DNA of 64,000 nucleotides from Lytechinus pictus (lineage: Eukaryota > Echinodermata > Echinoidea > Temnopleuroida > Toxopneustidae). Where the stretch lies: assembly GCF_037042905.1 (NCBI RefSeq), contig NC_087247.1, positions 56,319,920 to 56,383,919 of the forward strand, in the 5' to 3' direction. The position numbers were made by a program, and so were the translations under genes. The notes under the pieces are model-generated. The model searched no databases. It was not told the DNA's origin and worked only from the letters and a program-made list of their open reading frames with translations. This document shows, piece after piece, positions 32,083 to 46,500 of the stretch. Every line of letters starts with the position of its first letter. Within the stretch, counting starts at the first letter, position 1.

Positions 32083-33623
32083 TATATGCTCTGCTATATA
32101 GCATTGAGCACTTTGCACAATCATTGGCATCTACACATGTAAGGATATTTATATATCAAATTTGGGGAGATATTTTTTTAGTCATTAAAAACAAAATTGA
32201 ATCCTCAATTTCACCAGCTACTCTCAGCCAATTGCTTTTGTTATACCTTCGCTATCAAGAATTCTCGAAGGCATTGAACTGATTTTAGAGACAATAAAAA
32301 CGGACCAAAACTAACAGGGTGACCAACTTTTCAAGAAACCAAAATTCCCTGATTTTTCCCTGATGAAGTTTAAACATTCTCTGATAATTATTTAAACCCA
32401 TTCCCAGTTTTGCACGTTTTCTAAGTTGTTGCAATGTTACATGTATTTTCATTATAAAAACAATAATGTAAAACTAATTAGTACCACCATAATTCAATGG
32501 ATGTTGTTTTGATAAGCAACAAAATATAACAGAGTCTGACTGACTACCATGCTTTTGACTTTTGGGCTGATCAAAATTCCTTGATTTCCCCTCATTTGAG
32601 GCATTTTTCCTTGATTTCAGGTAGTTTTTAAAATCAAATTCCATGAGATTTTCCTGACTGGAATAAAGTAAAATAATTTTCCCTGATGGGCTGGGAATCC
32701 TGACTAAGGCACAAACTTAGAGCGTATTCTGATAATCCCTTCATATCAGTTACTATGAAGTTTTTAATCAACTTCAGTGCATTGGGCTGACTAAGACAGT
32801 TACAGCTGAGCACTCTTTTGTTCCAAACTTGAGAGGCAATGTTATGTGAATGAGGCCTATTGATACCTATTTATCTAAAGAGTATTTGAGAGGGTCATTG
32901 TGGAGCAATTGGGATGAGTCATACATGTATATTATTGTTAGAGCTATAAAAAACAGAAAAATAGATTTTGGTGACTTATTGATGGTTTTAGGTTGGCAAG
33001 TCACCCACACATATGCTTCTTTCACAGACACATAGGATCAAATTCATGAGAGATTCTTAACTAGGTCCTCCAAGCCCTAAATCAATGCAACTCCTAAAAC
33101 TACATAAACAGTTCACAATAGCTTCTATTTTTCAGTACATAATATTTTTAAATTCTTGAAGCACTTAATAACATACAATTCTGTATAAAAATAATGTGAT
33201 TTTTCACACTTTGGATGTCCAAGAGTACTGTCTATTAAAATGAAACTTAATTTCATTCACACAGGTACATGTAGTTATCCAGAGACCTGCACAGATGATA
33301 AAGGGGAAGCAATGTACTATTAAAACTAATCTATGATGGAAACATATTTGACAAAATTCATGGCCTATCATATGCATCACCATAAATATATGCAAAATAT
33401 CATTTTGTTTGAATGGAATGACTTATTCAGATTGCTGGTTTAATTGTCCAACTTTCAATTATTATTACACTTTTAAACTGCATGAAACAGCTAGTGCCCA
33501 GCATGAAAAAAAAATGCTATGCACTTCAAAACTGATATTTACAGTCTGAATCTATACTCTAAACTTTGAAATATTTCTTTTTGATCTAATGATGGCAGAT
33601 TTTTGAAAAAGAGCATTATTTAA

Positions 33624-34219
33624 AGGTCAAGTCTACCCCAGAAAAATGTTGATTTGAATAAATAGAGAAAAATCAAACTAGCAGAATGCTGAAAATTTCT
33701 TCAAAATCAGATCTAGAATAAGAAAGTTATGGCATTTTAAAGTTTCCCTTATTTTTCACAAAACAGTGATATGCACAACTCTGTGACATGCAGATGAGTT
33801 GGCCGATGATGTCCATCACTCACTATTTCTTTTGTTTTTTATTGTTTGAATTATACAGTATTTCATTTTTTACAGATTTGACAATAAGGACCAACTTGAC
33901 TGAACCATATATGATTAAATAATGCTAATTCCACATATTTAGGGAGGAATTAATTGTTGTTTCACTTGACAATGATTGGAAAATTTGAATATTTCATATA
34001 ATAAAATACAAAAGAAATAGTGAGTGGGTGACGTCATCAGTCTCCTCATTTGCATACCGACCACGATGTGCATATAACTGTTTTGTGAAATTAAGCGAAA
34101 CTTTAAAATGTCATAACTTTCTTATTTTACATCCGATTTTGATGAAATTTTCAGTGTTATGTTTGTTGGATTTTTCTCTTTTAATTCAAATCAACTTTTT
34201 GTCGGAGTGGACTTGTCCT
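33624..34219. mobile_element. TTAA-flanked fold-back MITE (596 bp)
   Basis: The left end AGGTCAAGTCTACCCC follows TTAA (33620-33623). The right end GGAGTGGACTTGTCCT is followed by TTAT (34220-34223), a one-base-decayed target. The arms hold the family motifs AATAAATAGAGAAAAATC, TGAAAATTTC.TCAAAATC and CACAAAACAGT, and meet around a GAATTA/TAATTC centre near 33940. Confidence 0.85.
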
Positions 34220-34329
34220 TTATATAACTCTCCACTGCAACTCATTATACAAAAGTCTGCCATGAAATTAAAACCATGGTCAAGGATTGGTCACTTTAAA
34301 GTTCTGAACTTTGAAATTTAGGCCTAAAT

Positions 34330-34740
34330 TGCTAAGGAAATGTAAGGTCTTGCCATTAGTCTGCCACCAGATTTTTAAAATAAAAAATCAAAACTTTTTA
34401 TCCGAACATTGAGACCCAGAACATATTACTGTACCAAGTTCTAAATCATCAAATGGGAACTTTTTGTTCAAATCTGTGACAATATTACCCTTCAGATTCA
34501 AAATCTAATCGTAATGACGTCACAACAAAAATACAAATGGTTACGAATTGAAAGAAATTTTGCTTTTTAGTCCATGATAAAAGATTGCAATTATCAAAAA
34601 TTTCGACATTAGTATTCTTACGCTTAATTTGAACCTCAAATGAATAGATTCTAATCATTTATATTTTCAGAAAATAAACCAAAAATTATTTGTTGCAAAA
34701 CAGATCATAGACCAGTTGTGAGATGTGCGGTACCCTTAAC
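34330..34740. repeat. Decayed palindromic element
   Basis: ATGTAAGGTCTTGCCATTAGTCTG at the left and GACCAGTTGTGAGATGTGCGG at the right are compatible with decayed termini of the family at 15750-16171. Both elements share a central CGTAATGACGTCAC.AC type word and 'attttcagaaaat' motifs. Boundaries are approximate. Confidence 0.4.
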
Positions 34741-36428
34741 ATTTTGTAAGAAAACTCAGTGGGAAATCTTCCCTCAGAACATTCTCAGAGACAAACATCT
34801 AAATGTTTCAATTATATTGGTAAAAAAAAGAAGAAAATATATAAGTTGTATTTTTTTTACTTTTGACATTTCAAGTTGGATGAATGGGTTTTGCTGTAAA
34901 AAAAATAAGCCTGTAAGCCTGTTCCATGTATTTCAACACACAAAATGATCACAACTATACTCATTCAGGATGTATGATTTGAAAAAAATACACCTGTGAT
35001 CATATGCTATACATTAGTCCAGTCATTTTAACTTTTCACTTGGAACAAATTGCAACAGCATTTATTCCAGTGCAGAACATTTCTTTGAGGTCCATAGAAG
35101 ACCATACTAAAAGTCCCTAAAAATCTGAATAGGGGAAAGTGTTTTAATTTGTATAAACATAATAAAATAAAAGTGGTTTACTGCAAAGGGGGAACACCTC
35201 TAGCCTCAATGGGGCTAAAAAAGTATGAATTTTTCAAGAAATGGGCAAAATACAAAAAAGGGGCTGGTGACTCCGGCAGCCCCTTGAAGCGGTAGGATTA
35301 GCTGTGCCATCAGTTCTTTATATGTAACTGATAGCGAAGCCTATTCTTTTGCCTCCAAATAAAAGTTGTTTTTTCTGTAGCAAAATAACAATATTGTCAC
35401 ATTGGGGGCTCCAAAAAGCACAATATTTTAATAGTTAAGCTACGGATAAGGGGTACCTTCGACAGGCTCTTGCAGGACTATGCTTAAGGTGCCCACACGT
35501 AATTGCATGGAGCATGTAGAGCAATGCTTCCTCTAAATTTTCCCGAGCAATTTCATTAACATAAAAGTTGCTTTATTATGTCGAAAACACGTTTCGCCCA
35601 CATACCCATGTAACGAAGGCGAGGCAAGACCGATTTAATATATTGTACTCTCTTTAAAGGCATGCCAGCATTGAAGTCGATATCAATAATGTGACTAAGA
35701 CACGGAGGTTGGTTTTTGGTATTATTTTATCGCAATATCGATTAATAGTACATTCGGAGGCATTTGCCTTTTATCTAAGAAAGTTAAGACATTAACACTT
35801 TGGTTAATACTGTCATGAAGCATATCAATATTTTTGTTAATATATCCCCTTTCGTGTCGAATGCTGATATTTTGCATTAGTTGTTGATGTTAATGATACA
35901 ACAGAAAGATATCAATGCACATGCAAATTTTTGACCAAAAATATGGAAATTTTTGCATAAATTCTCACATTTTTTCAAAAAATATCAACCGGACAATCCA
36001 GCAATCGATTTCTAATATCTTAATCATAGTGAAATGCGTATTCATTTAAGATTTACCCATTGCCTGTGCAAAAAAATATGAAAAAATATCAAGAATAAGG
36101 CATATCAATTAATTTTGGCAGCCATCTTGGAATTATGCAAATTAGATGCATTTCCCCTATTCGGATAGTTTGGGACTTTTAGTATGTTGTACTAGGGACC
36201 TCACAGAAATGCATTGTGGTGAAAAAAAAGTCTGTTGCAATTTGTTCCAAGTTTGACCAAATTTTGTGCTAAAATGACTGGGCTACATGTTACATGATAT
36301 ATTCAGAGTCATGCCCAAATGTGAGAACTTTAGGAATAAGAAATTAAAAAAAAGAATTACACAACAATTGGGGAAGAGTATTGAAAACATCGCCAATCAA
36401 AAATTTGCTTGGATTTCAAGATCTCGTT
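34741..36428. other. Gene-free intergenic stretch
   Basis: AT-rich DNA without recognisable exons. A few inverted words occur (a GGTACC-flanked block near 35450, the pair CCCTATTCGG/CTGAATAGGGG near 35130 and 36158, and a paired TTGGAACAAATTGCAACA and TGTTGCAATTTGTTCCAA near 35040 and 36233). The last pair suggests an element of about 1.2 kb (35035-36255) with inverted ends, but I could not find its target duplication. Confidence 0.4.
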
Positions 36429-36432
36429 TTAA

Positions 36433-37040
36433 AGGAGAATAAACCCTTCAAACCAGATGAATTCACATAGAAGAGAAAAATCAAAGAATCAGATCAATGA
36501 AATCAGATCAATGAAAGTTTTGATCACTTATGCTCTGTAACCTAGATCCTCCTTCGGAGAGGACCTTAAACCGTCGGTCCTCTGGTTGCTTGCTTACAAG
36601 CATTCATGCTTTATTAGCAATCAGGTATAAAAAAAATCACTATCATCACTACCATTTGCAATGCAACCAATATCTGTGATGTCACAATGTACAACTTCCC
36701 CAATACTTTGATAAATATTTCATTTAAATTATTTCTTTCATCTGGTCTCTCACACGATCAAGTGCTCTTTTTTATGAGAGGACAATAAAGTAATAGAGGT
36801 TTCAAAACATTGTATCATGGATGAGTTGTTCGTCATATCATTAGAATGACAAAAAAAAAAGATATTTTAGAGAATTGTCAAAAGAGGAAAGTTGCACATG
36901 TGTGACATCTTAGTTCTTGCTCACATTGCAAATGGGAGGATAATCTTGACATTCAAATGCTTACAACTTTCTTATTGCTTGTCCAGTTTTACTCAAACTT
37001 TCATTGTTCTTGTTCTTTGATCTTTCTGTTTCATTCTCCC
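36433..37040. mobile_element. TTAA-flanked fold-back MITE, second subfamily (608 bp)
   Basis: The left end AGGAGAATAAACCCTTC and right end GTTTCATTCTCCC lie between TTAA (36429-36432) and TTAA (37041-37044). Internal blocks ('gcaatgcaaccaatatctgtgatgtcac', 'atgagaggacaa') match the copies at 2113-2696 and 54768-55351. It ends only 30 bases from the polyadenylation signal of RXYLT1. Confidence 0.85.
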
Positions 37041-37072
37041 TTAAAGCTTAAAACTATAAGTATTAACCTGGT

Positions 37073-37078
37073 TTTATT
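37073..37078 (-). terminator. Polyadenylation signal AATAAA of RXYLT1
   Basis: On the minus strand AATCAATAAAACC occurs 115 bases after the RXYLT1 stop codon and is the first such signal. The 3' untranslated region would be short and ends just before a TTAA MITE. Confidence 0.6.
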
Positions 37079-37192
37079 GATTTGGTGTTTTTTGTACATT
37101 TCTGCTTACAAAAATGTTAAGGAGTTGATTTCTACTTCCCTTACTTCTGCAAGAGAATCACCACTGTGACAAGGCATAAAAGACAGATGACA

Positions 37193-37592
37193 TCACCTCA
37201 ATGCATCTTCTTCAAATACCTCTCCTATTTTCCTGAGCAAGATATCTTTCACCTTGTATTTAAACGTTTCATACCAAGCAACAAGTCTTCTTCTCCTATC
37301 GACGATCTCATCAACTGACATCTTCATCTCTGCCTCCATGATCCTTGGCAACTCCTTCCAGTCCTTGATGAAAATAAAAGGTGCTCCAAGTTTTTTCAAG
37401 AGTCTTAATGGACTAGGGCTGCAATCTCCCTTGGTGGTTATATCCTCTACGACAGGAACGGATCCTAGAGCACATGCCTCATAGATACGGTAGCACTCAA
37501 CATTCATTCCAACAGGACTTAGGGTGAGATCACTCTGAAGGATTACATTGATGTATGCTTGGAGACTAGCTTCTGATTCATCAGGCTCCCAT
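37193..37592 (-). CDS. RXYLT1: RXYLT1 exon 6 (terminal)
   Basis: A 400-base exon after TGATCTTTCAG, encoding WEPDESEASLQAYINVILQS, then LTLSPVGMNVECYRIYEACA, VPVVED, and LLKKLGAPFIFIKDWKELP. It ends EEDALR followed by TGA at 37195-37193. It contains the most conserved part of the enzyme. Confidence 0.94.
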
Positions 37593-40500
37593 CTGAAAGA
37601 TCAGAGAAACACATTCTGTATAACTGCCTGTATTTGCTTAGGGGACATTCCAGTATATTGCCAATTACTTAAACATTTGCAAAGTCATCTTTAAAACTCA
37701 TAATGCCACTTTTGAACTATTAATCAGGAACAAGATATATTGATTCACCAGATATCATGATGTACACAAAAATTATCCATTTAAAAAATCATAAAATGCT
37801 ACTAAGCATCAGGTCCAATTTCATTTCTTTACTATAATTTATAAATTTAGGACATAATTTTTAACAAACTGGTTTAAACTCGCATTCATGAAACTAATGT
37901 AAGACGTCATCCATCATATATATTATTCTTAAGACTATGATAAGTATAATTTACTTTTTACAAACATCACGCTCAAAGACTTATATAAAAATTTGACTAA
38001 TAATAAAAGGTAAATAAAATACATTCTGGCTAAAAAAGAACTACACATATTTGACTTATGGAATGGCATGCGCAATGTTAACTACAAAGTGAAACAAAAG
38101 GAGACCTACTGTTGTCTTGTCTTAAAGTAGCAGTAATCCTGGAGATTATTTTCATTGATGACTTTCAACAGTGCTTCCCTTGATGAGTTAGGGTACATGG
38201 TACCAATGAAATTACATCTATATTTTCTTGGAGAACGTAGATTAAGCTGATTGATTTCGATCATTGGAAAACCCCTGTACCTATTAGTGAAAAAAAAAAT
38301 ACAATGTAAGTAAGCAATCAGTGCAATTATGTAATCTTACAAGATACATTAAGAAACTAGTGTATTGATACACTTTGAGAATGACACAGACCTTCTCCAT
38401 GCTACCATTCAAGAGCAGTATACTAAAGTTAGAATAAGATTCTTTCGACTGTCCTGTAATAGTAACAAATAAACAGTCCTCAAATCTAATCAAGAACTTC
38501 CCGTCTTTATTCGCATTCTGAAAAACATTGGATCAAAATTGATTTTTCTTTTTTGGAAACAAATAAGTCACACCCAGAATATTTTAACTGGTATCTTTAT
38601 ATCACTTCAATGAACCATGAAAATACTATCTGTGCAAATTGTCAGCTTGATAGGCCTATTGTATTGATAGCAAAAGGTAAAGGACTAGTCCACCCCAACA
38701 AAAAGTTCTTTTGAATAAAAAGAGAAAAATCCAACAAGCATAACACTAGAAAAATATCAAAATTGAAAGTTTGGACATTTTTAAATTTCACAAAACAGTT
38801 ATATGCACATCCTGGTCTGTATGCAAATGAGGGGACTGATGATGTCATCCACTCACTATTATTTTAATTTCATTACATGAAATATGAAATATTCTAATTT
38901 TCCCCTCATTTTCATGTGAAAGAATGTTATATTCCTTTCTGAATATACAGAATTACCATTTTCAAAACATTTTATGGTTCAGTCAAGTTAGTCCCTATTG
39001 TCAAATTTGTAAAAATTGAAATATTGTATATTTCAAACAATAAAAACCAAAAGAAATAGTGAGTGAAGGACATCAACAACTTTCTTATTTGCATGTCACT
39101 GATTTGTTCATTTAACTTATTTCTTGAAAAATAAGCAAAACTTTAAAATGTCATAACTTTCTTGTTTTACATTTAATTCTGATGAAATTTTCAGCATACT
39201 TGTTGGATTTTTCTCTATTGATTCAGATCATTTTTCTGGGGTGGACTTGACCTTCAACATTAACAATATTGTATTCACAAAATACTTACGTTGCTACACC
39301 AAGGGGCCACTGCATAATATCATCACCATTGACAATGAGAGTATCGTAAACGATGAAGAGTCTATCAATAGGTCCACCCCTGCTCTTCATGTAAGGAAGT
39401 ACCCAATCATTCTGGCATTGCTCATTACCAATCAGCATCAAAACTACCCGTCTAAGGTGTGAATATGATCCAAGATAGTCAAGCCAGTATCGTGTGTATT
39501 CCACTTTGTCTGGAGCTCTCCCATTTAAAATAAGCATAACATTCTCTATGTCCTTAGGGACTTTGTCTGGTTGAACCCCATCTCCATCACGCATTCTGAA
39601 AGAAGAAAATAAAAATCACAATTTTAAAGTTGCCTCTTCCTGTATGAAATGCAATGACATGTAAACTACCATTACAAGAATTGAATCTTGAAACAGAGAA
39701 CAGAGTGACCATTTTAAATATATATTTGTTATGAGCATTAACTTCAAGATTTTCATTTTCTAACTACAACCAATATGTTTACAATTATCAACATGAGCTT
39801 AATATGTATTTTGTTCCAAAAATATATTTCATCATTCAAAAAATTTACTTGAAATGTGTTCCTAATTCTAATTCTCATATCAAAATATGGAATTATTATA
39901 TATATCTGTAAACATAAATAGCATAATTGAAAAAAGTACAACAATTCTTAGAGAGAATACTTGGAATGCAAGATATCAAAATTACATGATTTTTCTTTTT
40001 TTTCACATGAATCAAACCTTAAGTGAGAAGTATACATGAAAAAGAAGGAAATTACCTGAACTTAAAGTTGTGCATTTGAAGTTCACCATAGAACCAAATA
40101 CCATCAAGTCTTGATTCAAGCTTTCCATTTAATATATGCTCCCAAGTATATGAGCCTGAGAAATGGAAATGCACACACAAAAATATATCAGGAGTAAAAG
40201 CAATGTTTTATTTCTTTTCCAATAGTATATTGCAATGATATTCCCATGTAAACCCTTTATTTGATCAAATGAAAAGAACATTAATTAATTTGGCTACAAA
40301 ACAGCTTAAAAAATCATTTTGAGTGAAGAACAGACAAATGACTGAGTATTCAAAATGTTAATATTTTTTTTAAAGACAGGTTTAAGCAACTTTCTCTTAC
40401 ATGTATGTTTATTCTTCAATACCAGTTAATCTATTGCATGGGTTGTGTTTCCCTTAAAGGTCAAGTCCACCCCAAGAAAATGTTGATTTGAATAAATAGA

Positions 40501-43500
40501 GAAAAATCAGCTTTCAGCTTAGTGCTGAAAATTTCATCAAAATCGGATATAAAATAAGAAAGTTATGGCATTTAAAGTTTGCTTATTTTTCACAAAACAG
40601 TGTTATGCACAACTCAGTGACATGCAAATGAGTCAGTCGATGATGTCCACCACTCACTATTTCTTTTGTTTTTTATTGTTTGAATTATACAATATTTCAT
40701 TTTTTACAAATTTGAAAGTAAGGACCAACTTGACTGAACCATATAGTATCTAACAATGCTAATTCCACATGTTCAAGGAGGAATTAATCATTGTTTCACT
40801 TGACAATGAAGAGAAAATTAGAATATTTCATATTTCATATAATAAAATACAAGAGAAATAGTGAGTGGATGATGTCATCAGTCTCCTCATTTGCATACCA
40901 GCCAGGATGTGCATTTAACTGTTTTGTGACATTGAGCAAAAATTTAAAATGTCATAACATTCTTATTTTACATCAGATTTTGATGAAATTTTCAGTGTTA
41001 TGCTTATTGGATTTTTATCTTTTTATTCAAATCAACTTTTTGTTGGGGTGGACTTGTCCTTTAAACTCTTTATCTTTTTCACCACAGGTATCTTCATTCC
41101 GACTCTTTTTTTTTTGCATGATGATACAGACACATCAACAACACCGACTCCAAACTTTTTTTTATAGTACTGTATTTCATTGGAAATAGGATTTGGTATG
41201 AGTTAGTTTTACCAGTTTTGCCAGACTGTATGAATGCAAAAAGGTCTTTATCTGTTTGACTTACCTAGGCCTACTTTGCTCCAGATTTCAATTGAATAGG
41301 TACTATTCTTGGCTTGAATGGGTACTTTTGCAAGTATGTCTTGGTGATCTGGTATCACAGGCTTTGGTTTGGGCTTCTTGACCTCAGTGTTACCAAGAAT
41401 CCCCTGGTCTTGATGGACACTCTTCTTCCCATCTGGAGCTACTGCAAAAAATAGAAGAAAAATTGTCAGACACAGTAACAATTAATTAATTAAAGTGATG
41501 ACATAAATCCAATAGATTGAGTATGGATCAATATAAAAACGAGTAATTTTGTTAATCTTGTAATCAGCGGCGTAACAGGGGTCGGTGGCCAGGGGGGGCA
41601 AGAGCCAAAAATTTCCCGGTCATATCATGGTATGAACAGGCGTAATGGTGTAATGAGGCGACTATTTTGAGAAGGCCAGATATTGCGTATCGGGCAGAAT
41701 TTATCTTTAAAAACAGTTGCGAGCGAGCGAAGCGAGCGAGCAAAATTTGGACCTTTTTAATACAATAATCCAATTTTGTGATAGATTTTGACATGATATC
41801 CAGAAAACAATATATTTCACTCTTCTCTCTTTAGATTCCTTTTTTGTGGTCTGTACGATACGCCACTGTGAACATGATTCTTTGTGGCATTAGCGTGAAG
41901 AGTAAAAAAAGAAGAAAAAAAAAAACAGGGGAGCGGTATAGCACATGTGCTAAAAAGCTGCTTTATATAAGTCCCGAGCGAGCGAAGCGAGCGAGAGAAA
42001 AAAAATCACCTTTTCATGAGAATCTAACTTTGAGCTATTTTTTGACATTATATTCAGTAAATAAAATCATATCCTACACTTTTCCTTTGCTTTTCTTTCC
42101 TCCTTTTTTTTTAATTATTGTTTGTAGAACTTCTTGATATCAAAGCCATTTAAACCTCGCAGATTGCCGCTATTTTAATCAAATCGCGGTCATATACAGA
42201 ATATAGCTTTTACACAACACATTTATTTAACCCGGTTGCATAATGAACCGAATATTTTTAAGGGGCAAAACATAGCAATGTGGGAAAATTTGTTTTAAAA
42301 AAGTCGCCAGCATGCAAAGCGAACTGGAAAAAAAATTGCCAATTGAAATTAATTTCTAATTATGTGATAGCTTTTTCCATTATATTCAGCAAATAACGCA
42401 TTTCATTGTTTCCATTCATTTCATGATATACGTTGTCTCCTACAATTTCTTTTATTTTCTCTTGGTTGTGGAACCAAGACCAGACCTGCCAACCTCTGGG
42501 AATGAAAAACTGTATTCTGTGATAAAAAAAACTGTATTTTTCCCCCAAAAAGTGTATTTCATAATAAAATGCTTGGCGCACTTGCTCATCGCGGCGCTCA
42601 AGCTGCATGCAAGCTAAAATGCGCACTGCTCTTGCAGATGAAAAAAAAACATTAAAACATGTGTATATCTTCACCCTGGTTTGAATTCAAAATGATTGAA
42701 AAAGAAAACAAGTTACCTGAAATTACATTGATCTAATAACCATATTTGCGCACGTTTTATGAAATAGAGACATATAGAGATTATTTTTCTCAATAAATTA
42801 CGATTTAGTTTTTAAAAAAAATAAAAAAATAAAAAAAGATATATATTTTTTTTTATACAAAAAACGTATTTTTCAAATAAAAAACGTACTGCCGTATTTT
42901 GGTTGCAAAAACGTACTAAATACGGCTAAAACGTACTGTATGCCAGTGATTGATTGTGATTGAACGGGGGGCGTTATAGAGCCACTTGAAGGTTATGAAT
43001 GAAGAGCCCCTACTGCGTGGGGTCTGGGGCAAAGCCCCGGTAGCTTATTTGCATGAAATTTAGCAAGCTTATAGCACAATGTTGTATGCAGTCCATCTTT
43101 TTTCCCGCTCTTTAATTTCAATCATCGGCAGCCCGGTCGTGTTATTATTTTTTTTCCTTGTCCCTTTTCTTTTCCAATTTAGCTTTTGACTAATTACTCT
43201 CTACCTTCGTTTCCCGCTATTGGTTGCCATTTTGTCATCTTTTAATTCATTTCCCACCGTGCTATTGCATTACATAGGCCTATTTCGGAATGATTTGTTC
43301 TTTCTCAAATGTCAGTTCCTCTTTCGTAAATTTTCCCGCTTTCCTTCCTTTTCCATTAAAAAAAAAGTTTTCTTTTCCTTTTCCTCCTTTCCTTTCCCCT
43401 TTCCTTCCCCTTTCCCTTTCTTTCTCCCTCCTTTTTTTCTTTTTCCCGTTTTTCTTTTATTTTCCCGGTGAAATCCGCCAGGGGGGGCAACTTGCCCCCC

Positions 43501-46500
43501 CTGCCCCCCTGCCTGTTACGCCACTGCTTGTAATGTTGAGAAACTCCAGCCTGGATGCTTTTGGATAGTAAAGATCATTGCGAGTTCACTTGCCATGGAG
43601 AGTTTGCATAATTGAAATGATTTTTAGCGCTCCCCTGAAGGAAGCCTCTGGGCTACAGTGCCTTGTTGGGCATATTGGTTGCTACATCATGCAAGTGATT
43701 TACATCACTTATGAGAGTGGATCATATTACAGAACACTTTATATATAAATTTTTGCCGAGATCACTTTTCTTTTTCTGATATCAGCTTCCTCTCACGCCC
43801 TTCTTTGCATGTAAAATATTTTGATCTCTTAAAATCGTAGTGTATTTTACTGTGTTTTCTGTGGGAAAAGTTGGAGGGTGATCAGCCATTTTTATCATAT
43901 TCTGCTTTTATTCCATTTAAATCATTCAAGAAATTTAGACATTCCTGAATTTCATCAGAAGAGCAGAATACCTAACTGCTGGCATAGTGGAAAGAGATCT
44001 TTGTCAGAAATAATGTAACCGTCACACATTAGAATTAATTGAGGAGCAATTGGAGCCCAACTTATCATCCTCAATCCTAACCTCATTATCTTATTCACAA
44101 GTAAATCCAAATGAAATGTTAGGCATCTTTCTTAGGAGCCGGGAGCACTAATCAATCGATGTGTTTATTCTGTTAACATAGTATTATGCAAATATACCCC
44201 AATACATTACAATAATTTCTGTTAATTGAAATATTCTGTACAAAGCAAATGAAGGAAATACATATTAACATATCAAGACTAGTAAATTGAAACTGAATTG
44301 AACTTGAATTGAATTCTTAAATAAAATAAAAAACTCGGAAAGAGCTGGTTGCACTTATCACATCATGAAGGTGATAAGATTTTAAGGGCATAAGGGTTTG
44401 TCAAGTCGTTTCAAGGTATTCCTGCAATATCATGATACCACAATGAATGTATTCGACGTCTATCTCTGTTTATCTATTTTGTTCCTAAATAAACACATTT
44501 GACCCCTTTATATATAATGTCTTATTAGATAGAGACTTTTCAAAATAAAGAACCCAAGAAAAATAAGACTTCTCAAATTCTAACCGCTTCTAGTGTATTT
44601 TGGCTTCCAATGAAAGTTTGTTGACCTTTTGAGACCTTACTCTGACCTTTAATTGTCTTGACCCTTTATATCTTCTGGATAAGGACTTCTGATCAAAATC
44701 AAAAATAAAAAAGTAAACACATGCATAAAAACACGGAAAAATGAGCTGTCTTAACACCTTCAGTGTAATTTGCCATTTACGGGAGGTCAAGAATATATGG
44801 TTGTGTACACTTTCTTGTTCAGTATAACAAGACAAACAATTTGATGTGTCACGCCATATAATTGGGGCAATTTCGAAAATTGACCCCTAACAAATTTGCA
44901 ACCAAGTTGAAACTTGTTCCTTGCGATGTCACCAATCACATTAAAGTGAAAAATCAGACTTAGCCAATTTGTCGAAGTAGCTGGTAAATAATGAAATATG
45001 CTGCCTGACTATAAGGAAAATTATCAACTGAATTGTTTTTTTTTTAATAAAAAAATAATCAATCCTGGAAAGAGTTCCATATGCAACCCCTACCAAAAAT
45101 AACAAAAGATTGTTGAGACTTCTGGTTCATTCACTTCAGATTTTTCTATGATTTTTTTATTGTTGCTTACCTTACCTCACCTCACCTCACCTCGTTTTAT
45201 CTTTATCTGCAGTCAAGACCTCTTCCCGCTATGCTAGCGAGAAGCGCTGATACGGGAAGGGGGTATTTTAACGATTATCAGCTGATAGTTTGACTAGTCT
45301 AGGCTCACAGACCCTTTACTGACTAAATCCTGCTCGAAATAAAGTCATATTTTGGTATGTATTTCCATCACCCCATCATATATGTTCTATATTAGGGCTA
45401 GATATGTTATTCTGAACCTTCTCCATGTTTTTATTTTCAATGTTAGTGGGGGGTGCATAATGCATATGGAACTCTTGCCTCAATCGATTCTTGTTCTTCA
45501 GGTACAAGGTCCCCTCCCGGCCCTCCTTGGCTCCTTCCCCACTCCACCCTCTCCCGGCCCCACCATAAGCCGCCTCCCCTCCCTACCAACATGACCAGGC
45601 CCAGGCAAGCCCCCGCAAAGTATAAGGAACTTAGAATCTACAGAAGAAAAAAAAAAACATTAGAATCTGCAGAAATCCAATTCAACACAACCCTTTCCTC
45701 TCACCTAAGCTTATACAATGTATAAGTTGAGGGAAGAGAGAAGAAAAGAAAAGAGAGAAAAGTAAAAGTGTGAAAACACAGGGGCCGGGGGGGGGGGGGC
45801 ACACTCAAATTATATTTTGATGGGGGTGTGCCTCACGAAACCCTGAAATGGGGGTTTAAGGAACTGACTACAAGGGTAGAATATGGAGCCTTGGCCCTTG
45901 GGAACTAAATATATACCAGGGCGGTGTGAAAAACGGTCTACAAAATGGGATCGTGGTACAGTAGGTACGGTGCATGCTAGCGCACTACTGTGCATGTATT
46001 CGTGGTGCAGTGCATGGAGCTGATAGCGGAGCCGGAGGGAGTTGTGAAGCTGTGCGTGCAGCTCTCGCATACATGCTGTGCTCGCGCTGGACAACTTTGG
46101 TAGGGCTAGGGTCTGAGGGAACTGAGATGTTTCGTAACGAGGGTCTCACGAGCGGGGCGGCTTCTGAATACAACTTTTGTCATCTAGAGAACTGAAAATT
46201 TAATTAGGTCTGAAAAAGGGGGCCATCAAAGAAAACAATAAATGCATGAATATACATAATAGTTAGAAAACATTTTGAATAAACATGTATAATAGATGTT
46301 AATGTTGCTGGCTTTCCATTGTTGCGAATCAATCGCAACTCTTTGACGGGGCCCTGGTTTTCTTCAAAATCTCAAGGGGGGGCGAGGGGCAACTTCCATT
46401 GACAAGTGGATACCATGCGTAACCAAAAAAAAAACACATAAAAAGGGTCTCTTTTAAGTCTTTTTCAAGATAAGGCATGTTACGTACGAAACATAATAAG

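Larger units (their letters stand above)
31073..33615. other. Intergenic DNA with two small repeats
   Basis: Apart from the AT microsatellite at 31928-31951 and the MITE at 31954-32082, no element or exon was recognised. The frames at 31729-32142 and 31761-32072 are produced by these repeats. Confidence 0.4.

Noticed and set aside
31729-32142. 137-codon frame with IYIYIYI
   Set aside because: It runs through an AT microsatellite and a MITE.
38284-38493. Minus-strand frame between RXYLT1 exons 4 and 5, considered as an extra exon
   Set aside because: Exon 4 and exon 5 join in phase (the split threonine codon) and give the conserved WPLGVATY sequence. An exon between them would break it.
42360-42674. 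104-codon minus-strand frame with HFLGEKYSFFYH
   Set aside because: Located wholly inside the hAT element 41565-43526, with no recognisable domain and no counterpart expected in RXYLT1.
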